64,000 nt of DNA, from positions 62,001 to 126,000 of the forward strand of contig CAVOXO010000003.1 of NCBI GenBank assembly GCA_963700425.1. The letters run 5' to 3'. Origin of the DNA: CAVOXO01 sp963700425. GTDB taxonomy: Bacteria > Actinomycetota > Acidimicrobiia > Acidimicrobiales > Microtrichaceae. Positions 30,526-38,985 of the stretch are shown one piece after another (within the stretch, counting starts at the first letter, position 1; each line of letters starts with the position of its first letter). The notes beneath the pieces were generated by a model, which did no database searches, was not told the origin of the DNA, and worked only from the letters and a program-made list of their open reading frames with translations. Position numbers and translations under genes: made by a program.

Positions 30526-30531
30526 TACGCT
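30526..30531 (+). promoter_or_regulatory. TACGCT -10 element, eight bases before GTG
   Basis: TACGCT precedes the TetR gene's GTG at 30540 by eight bases and no Shine-Dalgarno sequence is present, suggesting leaderless transcription. An 8-base palindrome GTGGCCAC at 30486-30493 lies in the same divergent gap and could be part of an operator. Confidence 0.4.
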
Positions 30532-30539
30532 GAGTCACC

Positions 30540-31202
30540 GTGACGTTTCAGGACCCGCCGTGGAAGGCGCGACCCGGTGGGAGCGACTACGACGTCGTCC
30601 GCCAACGGATCGTCGATGCCGTCGAGGACCTCATCAGGGAGGGCGGTCTGGCGTCGCTCCGTCAGGACGCCGTCGCCGAACGGGCCGGTCTTCACCGCTC
30701 GTCCGTGTATCGGTACTTCGACTCCAAGGAGGAGATGGTCACCGCGGCGGTCGTCCAGTCGACCTTGAGGATCGGTCGCCGGGTCCAGGGCCGGATCGGC
30801 GAGGTCGCGCCGCCCGAACGACTCGTCGTCGGGGGAATCATCGAGGCTCTCGAGGAGATGGCCGACGACCCGCTGCATCGGGCGCTCGCCGCACCGGGGT
30901 CGAGTCGAACCATGACCCGCCTGGCCAACAATGCCCTGCGCGAGGGGATTCGGCCCCTGCTCGAGACCGTCTTCGACGGTGCGTCGGGTCGGGACATACT
31001 GCGCGACGGCGTGAGTACCGACGATGCCATCCGATGGTTGCAGGTCGTCACGGTCGGCCTGATGTACTCCCCGAACGTCGTCCGTGACGCTGACGATCTC
31101 GAGGCCATGCTCACGTTGATGTTGATTCCTGCCCTGATCGAGATCGAACCGCGCCATGACGCCGTCACCGGTGGCGATCGTGCGAGGGCGGGCCCGACGT
31201 AG
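30540..31202 (+). CDS. TetR family transcriptional regulator
   Basis: A 220-residue one-component repressor. The N-terminal HTH reads LRQDAVAERAGLHRSSVYRYFDSKEEM, the TetR signature; the remaining ~150 residues form a helical ligand-binding domain typical of members with undefined ligands. It is divergent from the lipoprotein and catabolic operon, so it is the best candidate to control those genes in response to a pathway compound. The sequence is intact, unlike its neighbours to the left. Confidence 0.92.
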   Translation: MTFQDPPWKARPGGSDYDVVRQRIVDAVEDLIREGGLASLRQDAVAERAGLHRSSVYRYFDSKEEMVTAAVVQSTLRIGRRVQGRIGEVAPPERLVVGGIIEALEEMADDPLHRALAAPGSSRTMTRLANNALREGIRPLLETVFDGASGRDILRDGVSTDDAIRWLQVVTVGLMYSPNVVRDADDLEAMLTLMLIPALIEIEPRHDAVTGGDRARAGPT

Positions 31203-31205
31203 GGT
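31200..31205 (+). promoter_or_regulatory. TAGGGT -10 element, six bases before ATG
   Basis: TAGGGT is followed by CTCGGC and the ATG at 31212; there is no Shine-Dalgarno sequence. The element overlaps the end of the TetR gene (TAG of TAGGGT is its stop codon), so the hydrolase gene may have its own start site. Confidence 0.45.
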
Positions 31206-31211
31206 CTCGGC

Positions 31212-32846
31212 ATGCTGAAGCGACTCGTTCTCCGGCAGCCGTCGGCCACCGGGCTCTTCGTCGGGGCCGTCTTCCTCGGACTGTCCCTGACTCCGTCGCT
31301 GTTGCCGAGGACGTGGCTCCTTCAGGGGGTGGCGTCAGGACTCGCTCTGATCACCGGATACGGCGTGGGCGCTCTTCTCGCCGCGACCTGGTCGTACCTG
31401 GAGCTCCCCGAGCTCGACGGGCAGGCCAGAGTTCGCGCTCAGTGGATCGCCGGGTCTGTTGCCGCGGGACTGTTGGTGTTCTTCCTCGCCAAGACCGGGA
31501 ACTGGCAGAATCGGGTCCGCGAGCTCGTCGGTCTGCCACCGGCGTCATCGACGAATCCCCTCTCGATCGTCGTCGTCGCGATCGTGGTCGCGTGTCTCGT
31601 TCTCATCACCGCCCGGCTGGTTCGGGGGGTGACGAGGAGGACCGCACGGTTCGTGGGCCGATATGTCCCCGTGCGCGTGGCTCGGGTGCTGGGCGTCGTC
31701 GTGATCGCGGCACTCGCCTACGGCCTCGTCAGCGGTGTCCTGCTGTCGGGATCGGTGAGCCTGGCGAACTCGGTCTTCTCCGTCCGGGACGGAACCACCG
31801 ACGACGGTGTCTCCCAGCCCAGCTCGGCCCTTCGTTCGGGGAGCGCCGAGTCGGCGTCGTCGTGGGACGACCTCGGTCGTCAGGGCCGGAAGTTCGTCGG
31901 AACGGGTCCCACCGTCGCCGACCTGGATGCCGTGTCGAACGGAGCCATCGAACCCATCCGGGTCTACGTGGGGCAGAGGTCCGCCGATTCCGTCGAGGGT
32001 CGGGCACAACTGGCCCTCGACGAACTGTTGCGGACCGGTGCGTTCGAACGAGACGTCCTGGTGGTGGCGACGTCGACCGGCACGGGGTGGCTCGATCCCG
32101 TGGCGGTCGACTCACTCGAGTACATCCACGCGGGGAACACCGCGATCGTCAGTCTCCAGTACTCCTACCTGCCGTCGTGGATCTCGCTGCTGGTGGACAC
32201 CGAGGCCGCCCGGGCCTCGGCGCAGGCGCTGTTCGACGCGGTGCACGACCACTGGCAGACCCTCGACGAGGACCAGCGTCCCGAGCTGTACCTGTACGGG
32301 TTGAGCCTCGGCGCCTACGGATCGGAATCCTCCGCGTCCCGGGTGAGCCTGCTCAACGACCCGGTGAACGGCGCGCTGTGGGTGGGCCCACCGTTCGTCA
32401 GCGACTACTGGAACGCCGTCACCGACAACCGGGATCCCGGATCCCCGGCCTGGCGTCCCGAGGTGGGTGACGGCCGGGTGATCCGGTTCACCAACGCGGT
32501 CGGCGACCTCGAGCGGTCGGCGACGCAATGGCAGGACAACCGATTCATCTACCTCCAGTACCCCACCGATCCGGTGGTGTTCTTCCGACCCGACTCGCTG
32601 GTCAGCCAGCCCGAGTGGCTCCAGGGTGAGCGTGGACCGGGGGTGACGCCCGACTTCCACTGGTATCCCCTGGTCACCTTCTGGCAGCTCCTGGTCGACC
32701 TGCCCAACGCCGGGTCGGTTCCCCGTGGCTACGCGCACCAGTACAGCGCGGCGTCCTATGTGGATTCCTGGGTGGCGCTCACCCAGCCGTCGGGGTGGAC
32801 CGACGCGAAGACCGAGCTCGTCACGCAGCGGCTGGCCGAGGACTGA
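31212..32846 (+). CDS. Membrane alpha/beta hydrolase (Abhydrolase_9 type)
   Basis: A 544-residue protein with an N-terminal membrane domain of four to five helices (GLFVGAVFLGLSLTPSLLPR, then ALITGYGVGALLAATW and more) joined to a C-terminal alpha/beta hydrolase. The nucleophile elbow is LYLYGLSLGAYGSE, preceded by EYIHAGNTAIVSLQYSYLPSW. This two-domain arrangement is common in actinobacteria, is of unknown function and may act on lipids. The frame is intact. A small gap of 9 bases separates it from the TetR gene. Confidence 0.88.
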   Translation: MLKRLVLRQPSATGLFVGAVFLGLSLTPSLLPRTWLLQGVASGLALITGYGVGALLAATWSYLELPELDGQARVRAQWIAGSVAAGLLVFFLAKTGNWQNRVRELVGLPPASSTNPLSIVVVAIVVACLVLITARLVRGVTRRTARFVGRYVPVRVARVLGVVVIAALAYGLVSGVLLSGSVSLANSVFSVRDGTTDDGVSQPSSALRSGSAESASSWDDLGRQGRKFVGTGPTVADLDAVSNGAIEPIRVYVGQRSADSVEGRAQLALDELLRTGAFERDVLVVATSTGTGWLDPVAVDSLEYIHAGNTAIVSLQYSYLPSWISLLVDTEAARASAQALFDAVHDHWQTLDEDQRPELYLYGLSLGAYGSESSASRVSLLNDPVNGALWVGPPFVSDYWNAVTDNRDPGSPAWRPEVGDGRVIRFTNAVGDLERSATQWQDNRFIYLQYPTDPVVFFRPDSLVSQPEWLQGERGPGVTPDFHWYPLVTFWQLLVDLPNAGSVPRGYAHQYSAASYVDSWVALTQPSGWTDAKTELVTQRLAED

Positions 32847-32886
32847 AGCGGCGTGCCGTGGGGGCAGAGCTGCGGCAGGGACACGC

Positions 32887-33573
32887 TCAGAGGGCCTCGA
32901 GATGTGACCAGATCGGCAGGTGATCGCTGGCCGTCACGTTCCCGACGACCCCGGTTCTCGTCGCTCGGAGGCCGCGGGCATAGAGATGATCGAGGGTGAA
33001 GGACCGACCGAAACGCTCGAAGGTCGTCGCCTGATGGCTCGAGACGCGGGTCATGCCGGCGACGCCCATCTGGTGGTCGAACGCCCTGCGGCTCCGTTGC
33101 GACGCGGAGTTGAAGTCGCCGCCGACCACGACGGGAACCGTCGACGGGGTCTCGGCATGTGACGCCACGGTCCGGACCTGATGGACGCGACGGTGCAGGC
33201 GGAGCAGAACGGTTTCGAGGTGGACGCTGTAGGTCAGGATCGGGCGGCCGTCGACCTCGACCGTCGTCGCGGTTGCCGACCTCGGCTGCCCCTGGATGCG
33301 GGCGACGTGGGGCAGTGGGACCTCGACCGCCGCCGACATCGGCCAACGGGACAACACCGCGTTGCCGAAGGGAAGGCCGGTCCGGGTGTGGGCAGCGGCG
33401 GCGGTGTAGCGGCTGTCCATGCCGATCAGGTCGGCCAGCTCCCGGGTCGACACCGGGTCCATCTCCTGCAGCAGGACGATGTCGGCGTCACGCAGGTCGG
33501 TGTTCGCCGTCAGATGGGACGCGGCCTCATCGACACCGCGTCCCATCTCGATGTTCCACGACACGACGCGCAT
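32887..33573 (-). CDS. Endonuclease/exonuclease/phosphatase family protein
   Basis: A 228-residue metal-dependent phosphoesterase fold. It has the family motifs VVSWNIEMGRG, DIVLLQEMD (metal Glu), GGDFNSAS (catalytic DxN) and SDHLPIW (C-terminal catalytic His). ATG 33573 overlaps the stop of the hydrolase gene upstream (TGATG). It has no signal peptide, so it probably acts in the cytoplasm. Substrates of this fold range from DNA to phospholipids. Confidence 0.9.
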   Translation of the reverse strand: MRVVSWNIEMGRGVDEAASHLTANTDLRDADIVLLQEMDPVSTRELADLIGMDSRYTAAAAHTRTGLPFGNAVLSRWPMSAAVEVPLPHVARIQGQPRSATATTVEVDGRPILTYSVHLETVLLRLHRRVHQVRTVASHAETPSTVPVVVGGDFNSASQRSRRAFDHQMGVAGMTRVSSHQATTFERFGRSFTLDHLYARGLRATRTGVVGNVTASDHLPIWSHLEAL

Positions 33574-34457
33574 CAGCGGAGGTGCTCTGCGAGAAACGCG
33601 GTCATAGCGTCGGAGGCTCGCTCGAAATGCTCGCCGTCGTACACGTCGAAGTGGCCGCAGTCGAAGGTCTCGAGTCGCGTGGGCCCCTGCGCCCCGGACA
33701 GCGCGTCGATCGCGACCTGAGGCGGTGCCGCCTCGTCGTGGGCTGCGACCACGACGAGGGTCGGAACCGTGAGGTAGGGCATCGCCAGACCCGGGTTCCA
33801 CAACGGCGGGTCGGTGAAGGCGCTCTGCACATGGATCGAGTTCCGCCAGGTCGTCGTCGATCCGGCCGTGAAGAACTCCCTCGCCGCGGGCTCAGGGAAC
33901 AGAACGTCACCATCATCCCCGTCGTCGATCAGCCTCAGAGGGCCGACGATCTCTCCCGCGTCGGCAGGCCCGGTGCCGGTGGCGTCGTCGAAGACCCGGG
34001 CCATGGCGTCGAGCGGATCGTCGTCGCCCCCGCCGGGTCCGTAGCCCACGAAGGGGACGTTGGCGATCACGGCGCGAACGCGGTCGTCGAGGGCGGCGAG
34101 AACGATGACCTCGCCCCCGCTGAGACTCGTGCCCCACAGCCCGATGCGTCGGGGGTCGACATGGGGGTCGGCCCCGAGCCACTCGACGGCCCGCCTCATG
34201 TCGCGAGTCTGGGCCCAGGGGTTCACGAGCTGGCGTGGCTCCCCATCGCTGGCCCCCAGATTGCGGTGGTCGTAGACCAGGACCGCGACGCCCGACCGGC
34301 AGAATGTCTCGGCGTAGGCATCGAGCCGCTGTTCCTTGACGCCCGACAGGCCGTGGGTCATGACCAGCCCGGGAAACGGTCCTGCACCTCGGGGCACGTA
34401 CAGCCAACCCCTCAGGGTGACGCCACCGTGTCCGTCGAGTTCGACATCGGACCTCAC
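33573..34457 (-). CDS. Alpha/beta hydrolase (dienelactone-hydrolase-like)
   Basis: A 294-residue soluble hydrolase. GLVMTHGLSGVKE is the oxyanion strand, VYDHRNLGASDG is typical of the X-Pro-peptidase/DLH group, GTSLSGGEV carries the nucleophile Ser, VVAAHDEAAPP the acid Asp and DCGHFDVY the His. It is translationally coupled to the endonuclease-like gene. The substrate is not evident. Confidence 0.9.
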   Translation of the reverse strand: MRSDVELDGHGGVTLRGWLYVPRGAGPFPGLVMTHGLSGVKEQRLDAYAETFCRSGVAVLVYDHRNLGASDGEPRQLVNPWAQTRDMRRAVEWLGADPHVDPRRIGLWGTSLSGGEVIVLAALDDRVRAVIANVPFVGYGPGGGDDDPLDAMARVFDDATGTGPADAGEIVGPLRLIDDGDDGDVLFPEPAAREFFTAGSTTTWRNSIHVQSAFTDPPLWNPGLAMPYLTVPTLVVVAAHDEAAPPQVAIDALSGAQGPTRLETFDCGHFDVYDGEHFERASDAMTAFLAEHLR

Positions 34458-34630
34458 CCGTCGACACCGTCGGTGAGGACCCGGTCCGAGGCCGCAGCAG
34501 CATCGGTGACAGCGATGTGACCAGGTTCGTTCACGTGCACACGTTCTTCCTCGGGAGATCGGTCCAGAAGGGTAGCGAGAACCCGGGTCGGGGCGGCACC
34601 GCGATGGCTCTCCCGGTCCCTACCGTGTCG

Positions 34631-34921
34631 TCACCACGAGCACTGTGGCTCGATCCCGAAGCGTCGAAGGATCAGCGACGCCGGACACGATCCGGCGACG
34701 ACGTACATCCACTGACTCACACCGACGAAAGCGGTCAACAGCAGGAACCAGGGGCTCACGAAGGTTGCCAGGGCGATGCTGGACAGGATGACCGTGCCGG
34801 CCATGGCGAACAGGACCCGCTCCATCGGCCAGCTCGTCGAAGGTCGCACGGCGTCATCGCCAGGCGCGGCCCGGGTAGCGTCGGCTTCGGCCTGGTCGGG
34901 TGTCGGGCTCGTCGTGGTCAT
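34631..34921 (-). CDS. DUF2892 (YgaP-type) inner membrane protein
   Basis: A 96-residue protein. After a hydrophilic N terminus, PMERVLFAMAGTVILSSIAL and FVSPWFLLLTAFVGVSQWMY form two membrane helices, followed by the conserved GSCPASLILRRFGI. This family often accompanies rhodanese sulfurtransferases, persulfide dioxygenases and CstR/CsoR regulators. GGAGG lies nine bases before the ATG. Its promoter region carries twin CsoR-like operators. Confidence 0.88.
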   Translation of the reverse strand: MTTTSPTPDQAEADATRAAPGDDAVRPSTSWPMERVLFAMAGTVILSSIALATFVSPWFLLLTAFVGVSQWMYVVAGSCPASLILRRFGIEPQCSW

Positions 34922-34942
34922 CGTTGCGCCTCCGCTTCTCTC

Positions 34943-34979
34943 ATACCCGGGGGGGTACCTATCTATACCCTAGGGGGTA
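34943..34979. promoter_or_regulatory. Twin CsoR/CstR-like operators
   Basis: Two 15-base sites, ATACCCGGGGGGGTA (34943-34957) and ATACCCTAGGGGGTA (34965-34979), match the TACCC...GGGTA pattern of CsoR-family operators. They start exactly 22 bases apart, two helical turns. They lie between the divergent DUF2892 and ferredoxin-MBL genes. No CsoR-family gene is in the window. CsoR senses copper and CstR senses persulfide; gene context favours the latter. Confidence 0.65.
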
Positions 34980-35063
34980 GTGTCCGGGCGGCGCAAGGCC
35001 TCGGCCCGCGCCGGGTCGATGGCCGGTCCACCGTGAGCGGACCACCATCAGGTCGGCGGCCCA

Positions 35064-35069
35064 TAGGGT
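35064..35069 (+). promoter_or_regulatory. TAGGGT -10 element, six bases before GTG
   Basis: TAGGGT, then GGATCC, then GTG at 35076, with no Shine-Dalgarno sequence. It lies 84 bases after the second CsoR-like site. Confidence 0.45.
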
Positions 35070-35075
35070 GGATCC

Positions 35076-35949
35076 GTGGCTCGAATCGAGGATCGTCATC
35101 CCGCCGGCGCAACGGGAGCGTGGTTCGTCGACACCCGGTGCATCGACTGCGATGCGGCCCGTCAGGTCGCTCCCGGGTTGATCGCCCGGAATCCCGACGA
35201 CGGGGTGTCGGTGTTCACCCGCCAACCGGAGACTCCCGACGAGACCGAGGCGGCATGGAGGGCGGCCATGGTGTGTCCGACCCGCTCGGTCGGTCACGTC
35301 GTTCTCAAGCGGCCGGACTCCCCGGTGTTCCCCCAGCACCTCGGAGACGGCGTCCATCGCCTCGGTCACAACGCACGCTCGTCGTTCGGGGCTCACTCAT
35401 ATCTCGTCCGACGCCCGTCGGGGAACCTGATGATCGACTCACCGCGATGGACGAGAGAGGTGGCCGGACCCGTCGACGACATGGGCGGTATCGCCCACAT
35501 CCTGTTGAGTCACCGAGACGACGTCGCCGATGCGGCGCGCGTACGCGGAGCACTTCGGATCGAGGGTCTGGATTCATGCCGATGACCGCGCTGCAGCCCC
35601 CTTCGCCACCGACCTGATCGAGGGGGCGGCCGAGTCGACGGTCGCCGGCGACGTCGTCGCCTTTCCGGTTCCCGGGCACACTCGAGGGAGCACGCTCTAC
35701 CTGGTCGACGGCCGCCTCCTGTTCTCGGGAGACTCGCTGTCGTGGAATCCGCGACGGGAGCGACTGCACGCCTTCCGCGACGCCTGCTGGTATTCGTGGA
35801 CCGAACAGACCGAATCGCTCGGGCGCTTCGCCGGAAGCGGCCACGGCGTCGAACGGCTCTTCTGCGGACACGGGTGGAATCACGACGCCCCCGCCGAGTC
35901 GTTCCGGCGCCATCTGGGCGAGCTGGTCGCCCGAATGGCCGACATGTGA
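35076..35949 (+). CDS. Ferredoxin-MBL-fold fusion hydrolase, one frame break
   Basis: About 290 residues. The N terminus reads WFVDTRCIDCDAARQVAPGLI with a distal VCPTRSVG, a pattern like a single-cluster [3Fe-4S]/[4Fe-4S] ferredoxin. The rest is a metallo-beta-lactamase fold: HILLSHRDDVADA (the usual HxHxDH is here SHRDDV), VPGHTRGS, FSGDS and CGHGWNH. The frame breaks at about 35535, where ADAARV in one frame meets RYAEHFGSRVWIHADD in another. The divergent DUF2892 gene and the operators suggest a sulfur- or metal-responsive role. Confidence 0.78.
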
Positions 35950-36058
35950 CGTCGCCGACTCCACCACGGGCGGGGCGGGCAGAGTGGTGCCGCTGTCCGA
36001 GCGATCCACGGTGCGCTGTTCCCGGCGGTGGCACTCGAGGTCGTGGTGCCGATCGGCC

Positions 36059-36771
36059 TCAGCCGCTCAGCTCGCAGGTGACCTCGGGGTCGACGGTCAC
36101 GTCGGTGATGGTGACGGTGATCGGCCCGTCGGTGACATCGAAGCGGAACCAGGCCAGGGAGTTGTAGTTCCAGTCGGCATTCTCACCGTCGATCTCCACG
36201 GTCGTCTCACCCTGGGTGACCGTGCCGGTGGCGTCGAGGATCTCGTGGTATCCCCAGCCGTCGACAGCGATGACGAAGGGGAAGAACGGATCGCCGGGAA
36301 TGCCACCGGGGAGACCATCGAGAACGCACGGGCCCACGACGTTGTCGATGAGAATGCGGGTCGTCTCACTGGCAGGTCCCTGACACACGTCGAGTCGCGT
36401 GTCGTCCTCGAGGTACAGGTCCTCGGGGCACTCACCCTTCGGGCCCTCGTACGTGATCTGAAAGATCGGCTCGGGTTCCGGCAAGGTCGTCGTCGTCGTC
36501 GTGTCGTCGTTGTCGTCGTTGTCGTGGTCGTGGTCGTGGTCGTCGGCCTCGTGGGCAGTGCAGCGATCGTGACCTGCTCCCCCCGGCCGAGGGCCACGAA
36601 CTCGTCGGTGGTCATGATCGGTTCCCATACGCCGTCGCGGCACTCGAGCACGTACTGCCCGTCGTATCCGAACTGCTCCTCGCCGCTGCACGGCCCCCAC
36701 ATCTCCGCCGGGATCTGGCACGCGGCGACGATGAGGACGAGGGGAACGAACAAGGCAGCGAGGCGACGCAT
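36059..36771 (-). CDS. Thr-rich-linker lipoprotein, frame slip in repeat
   Basis: A lipoprotein of about 237 residues. ATG 36771 begins MRRLAALFVPLVLIVAACQ, with the lipidated Cys at the end. An N-terminal domain (YVLECRDGVWEPIMTTDEF) is followed by a poly-Thr linker coded by GTC/GTG repeats. A C-terminal beta domain (PIFQITYEGPKGECPEDLYL, then WFRFDVTDGPITVTITDV) is in the next frame. The change of frame falls inside the repeat near 36500. The function is unknown; the Cys pairs suggest disulfides. Confidence 0.7.
36481..36545 (-). repeat. Trinucleotide-like repeat coding for poly-Thr
   Basis: The plus strand carries a run of GTC, GTT and GTG triplets. It is interrupted at about 36500, where GTCGT is followed directly by GTCGTC, two bases in place of a full triplet. 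Read on the minus strand it codes for a Thr linker. Confidence 0.7.
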
Positions 36772-36957
36772 GGGAGAACTCCGGTGGGTGGTGGACACAC
36801 TCCGACCGCGATGTGGCGGTGGCGTGGGGAGGGACGAACGTTCCCATCGGCTGTCACTGACCGATTCATGAGCAGTCTGGTCCGGACGACTCCCCCGGTG
36901 GCGCACACCGAGGGCGCTAGGTTCGGCCCGCGACGGACCACATCAGGAGGACAGCCC

Positions 36958-37791
36958 GTGTTGAGCATCACTCTGTTGGGCACCGGAAGTCCGATGCCCG
37001 ACGCGGATCGCGCAGGTCCCGCCACCCTCGTCTCGGCAGGGGCCGAGCACTACCTGATCGACGCGGGTCGTGGCGTTCTGATGCGCCTCGCGGCAACCGG
37101 CATCGGCGCGGGTCAGCTCAGCGCGGTGTTGGTGACCCACCTCCACAGCGACCACATCACCGACCTCGGCGACGTGATCACCAGCCGATGGATCATGTCG
37201 TTCGAGCCGACCCCGCTGACGATCGTGGGGCCGGTGGGCACCGCGTCGGTCGTCGATCACCTCCTGGGGTCACTCGCCCTCGACATCGGCTACCGCATCG
37301 CTCACCACGACGATCTCGGCTACCCGCCGCCGATCGAGGTGATCGAGGTCGACGGTGGGACGGTCGAGCTGGGCGGCGGGGTGCAGGTCCGATGCGGCCC
37401 GACCGATCACCGCCCCGTCGAGCCGAGCATCGGGTTTCGTTTCGATCACGACGGAGCGTCGGTGGTCGTCGCCGGCGACACGGTGCCGTGTGAGGGGCTC
37501 GACCAACTGTGCACGGGCGCTCAGGCGCTCGTCCACACGGTGATCCGCAAGGACGTGATCAGGACCATTCCCCTGCAGCGGATGATCGACACCCTCGACT
37601 ACCACTCCTCACCCGAGGAGGCCGCGCAGACGGCGCAACGGGCGCGCATGGACACCCTCGTCCTCACCCACTACGTGCCGGCCTTCCCCTCCGGTGGTGG
37701 AGACGACTGGCGGGCGCTCGCCGCCGAGCATTTCGATGGCACGATCGAGTTGGGCGACGATCTTCACCGCGTGGAGGTGGGCTCGGGCTGA
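36958..37791 (+). CDS. MBL-fold hydrolase (RNase Z/arylsulfatase-like)
   Basis: A 277-residue metallo-beta-lactamase fold enzyme. AGGAGG at 36945-36950 supports the GTG start at 36958. The opening LLGTGSPMP is shared with RNase Z, and THLHSDH (His61, His63, Asp65, His66) binds the metals. GDTVPCEGL and LVLTHYVPAF complete the site. Members act on RNA, sulfate esters or quorum-sensing lactones. The lack of the RNase Z exosite and the stand-alone position favour a small-molecule hydrolase. Confidence 0.9.
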   Translation: MLSITLLGTGSPMPDADRAGPATLVSAGAEHYLIDAGRGVLMRLAATGIGAGQLSAVLVTHLHSDHITDLGDVITSRWIMSFEPTPLTIVGPVGTASVVDHLLGSLALDIGYRIAHHDDLGYPPPIEVIEVDGGTVELGGGVQVRCGPTDHRPVEPSIGFRFDHDGASVVVAGDTVPCEGLDQLCTGAQALVHTVIRKDVIRTIPLQRMIDTLDYHSSPEEAAQTAQRARMDTLVLTHYVPAFPSGGGDDWRALAAEHFDGTIELGDDLHRVEVGSG

Positions 37792-37796
37792 TCGCT

Positions 37797-38901
37797 TCAG
37801 TCGGCGAACGCAGAGGGCGACATCGACAGTATGTGGCCGGTGGCAGCGGATGCCTCGCCGTGGAGGATGTCGGCATAGACCTGTGCCACTGCGTCGGGCC
37901 CGGCCGACCGGACGACGGTGAGCCACGCTGGCGCGCCGTCGAGGAAATCGCCGAGGGCGGTCCCGATCCGTCGGTTGAGCTCGCGAGCCCCCCACTCATC
38001 GGAACGCTTCTTCAGCTGGGTCGGCGCGAAGAAGAACGTCGGTTCCGGCCCGGGAAGTCCGGAGGTGTTCCCCACGTTCTCCCAATGGGTGGCGCCGACC
38101 TGGCACGAGTGGCCCAACGCGTCGCCGTAGTGGCGGTGGATCCGGCCGACCACTTCTGCGTCGCCCGCCATGTCCACCATCACCGATGGCGCCGAACCGT
38201 CGAGTTCCTCGATGTCGTCATAGAGGATCACCTCGTCGTAGAGGCCGAGACCCTCGACGAAGTCCGTGTTCCGGGCCGATGTGATGCCGATGATGGACCG
38301 GCGGCCCTTCGTGTCGGGGGCGCGGTTGCGGGTGGCCAGGCAGTGAGCGAGAGCGATCGACGTCTTCGACGACGCGCTGGTGACGAGCGTCTGACGGGCC
38401 TCGAAGAAGTCGTTGTCGGCCAGGACGTCATCGATCAGGAACGAGGTCAGGAAGAGGCCGCGCGAACAGCAGGTACTCATCGGACCGGTCCTCCCGGAAC
38501 GTCGGGTCGGAACCGACGTCGTTGAAGGCGACATAGGCGGAGGCGTGGCCCCGTCGGTGGTCGCCGGCATCGACGAAACCCGATCCGGTCGCACGCGCGT
38601 CGACGACCAGCTCGTTCGCCATGGGGAAGAAGCCGAAGTAGCTGCCACCGGTCGCGATGTCGGGTGCGGTCGACTCGACAACGGTGCCCAATCCCATCAC
38701 CGGTATCCGCCCCCACGGGGCATCGGTGGGGAAGAAACCCCAGTAGTCCAACATGTCGCCGGTGAGGGCGTAGGAGATGTTGTTCGCCGTCACGGCGAAT
38801 CGCTCGACAGCCAGCCGCACCTGCCCGTCGGCGAGGGGAAGGGGCTCGTCGTCCACCAGACGGGTGCGTTCGAAGTTGCCACGGTCCACATCGAGGTTCA
38901 T
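37797..38901 (-). CDS. DUF2855 family protein, one frame break
   Basis: About 367 residues, similar to DUF2855 proteins, which look like divergent medium-chain reductases. N terminus MNLDVDRGNFERTRLVDDE, then FAVTANNISYALTGDMLDYWGFFP and GLGTVVEST. The second frame begins at about 38455 with GLFLTSFLIDDVLADNDFF and continues VTSASSKTSIALAHCL (the cofactor-region equivalent), ending SPSAFAD. The function has not been established for the family. One base is probably missing or extra at the join. Confidence 0.8.
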
Positions 38902-38985
38902 GTCGGTAATGATGCCCGCGATGCCCGGTCGACTGAATGCCGTTCGACCGGTGGGAGTCGAACCCACCGAACGACCGCGCCCGGC

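Noticed and set aside
34943..34957. G-run that might form a G-quadruplex
   Set aside because: Only one G-tract is present; the CsoR-type palindrome explains the sequence better.
38945..38965. tRNA-like T-arm (GGTTCGACTCCCACC on the minus strand) between the DUF2855 and lipoprotein genes
   Set aside because: Upstream sequence is the end of a coding gene and gives no anticodon or D arm, so it is not a complete tRNA. A tRNA fragment or att remnant is possible, but no integrase is nearby.
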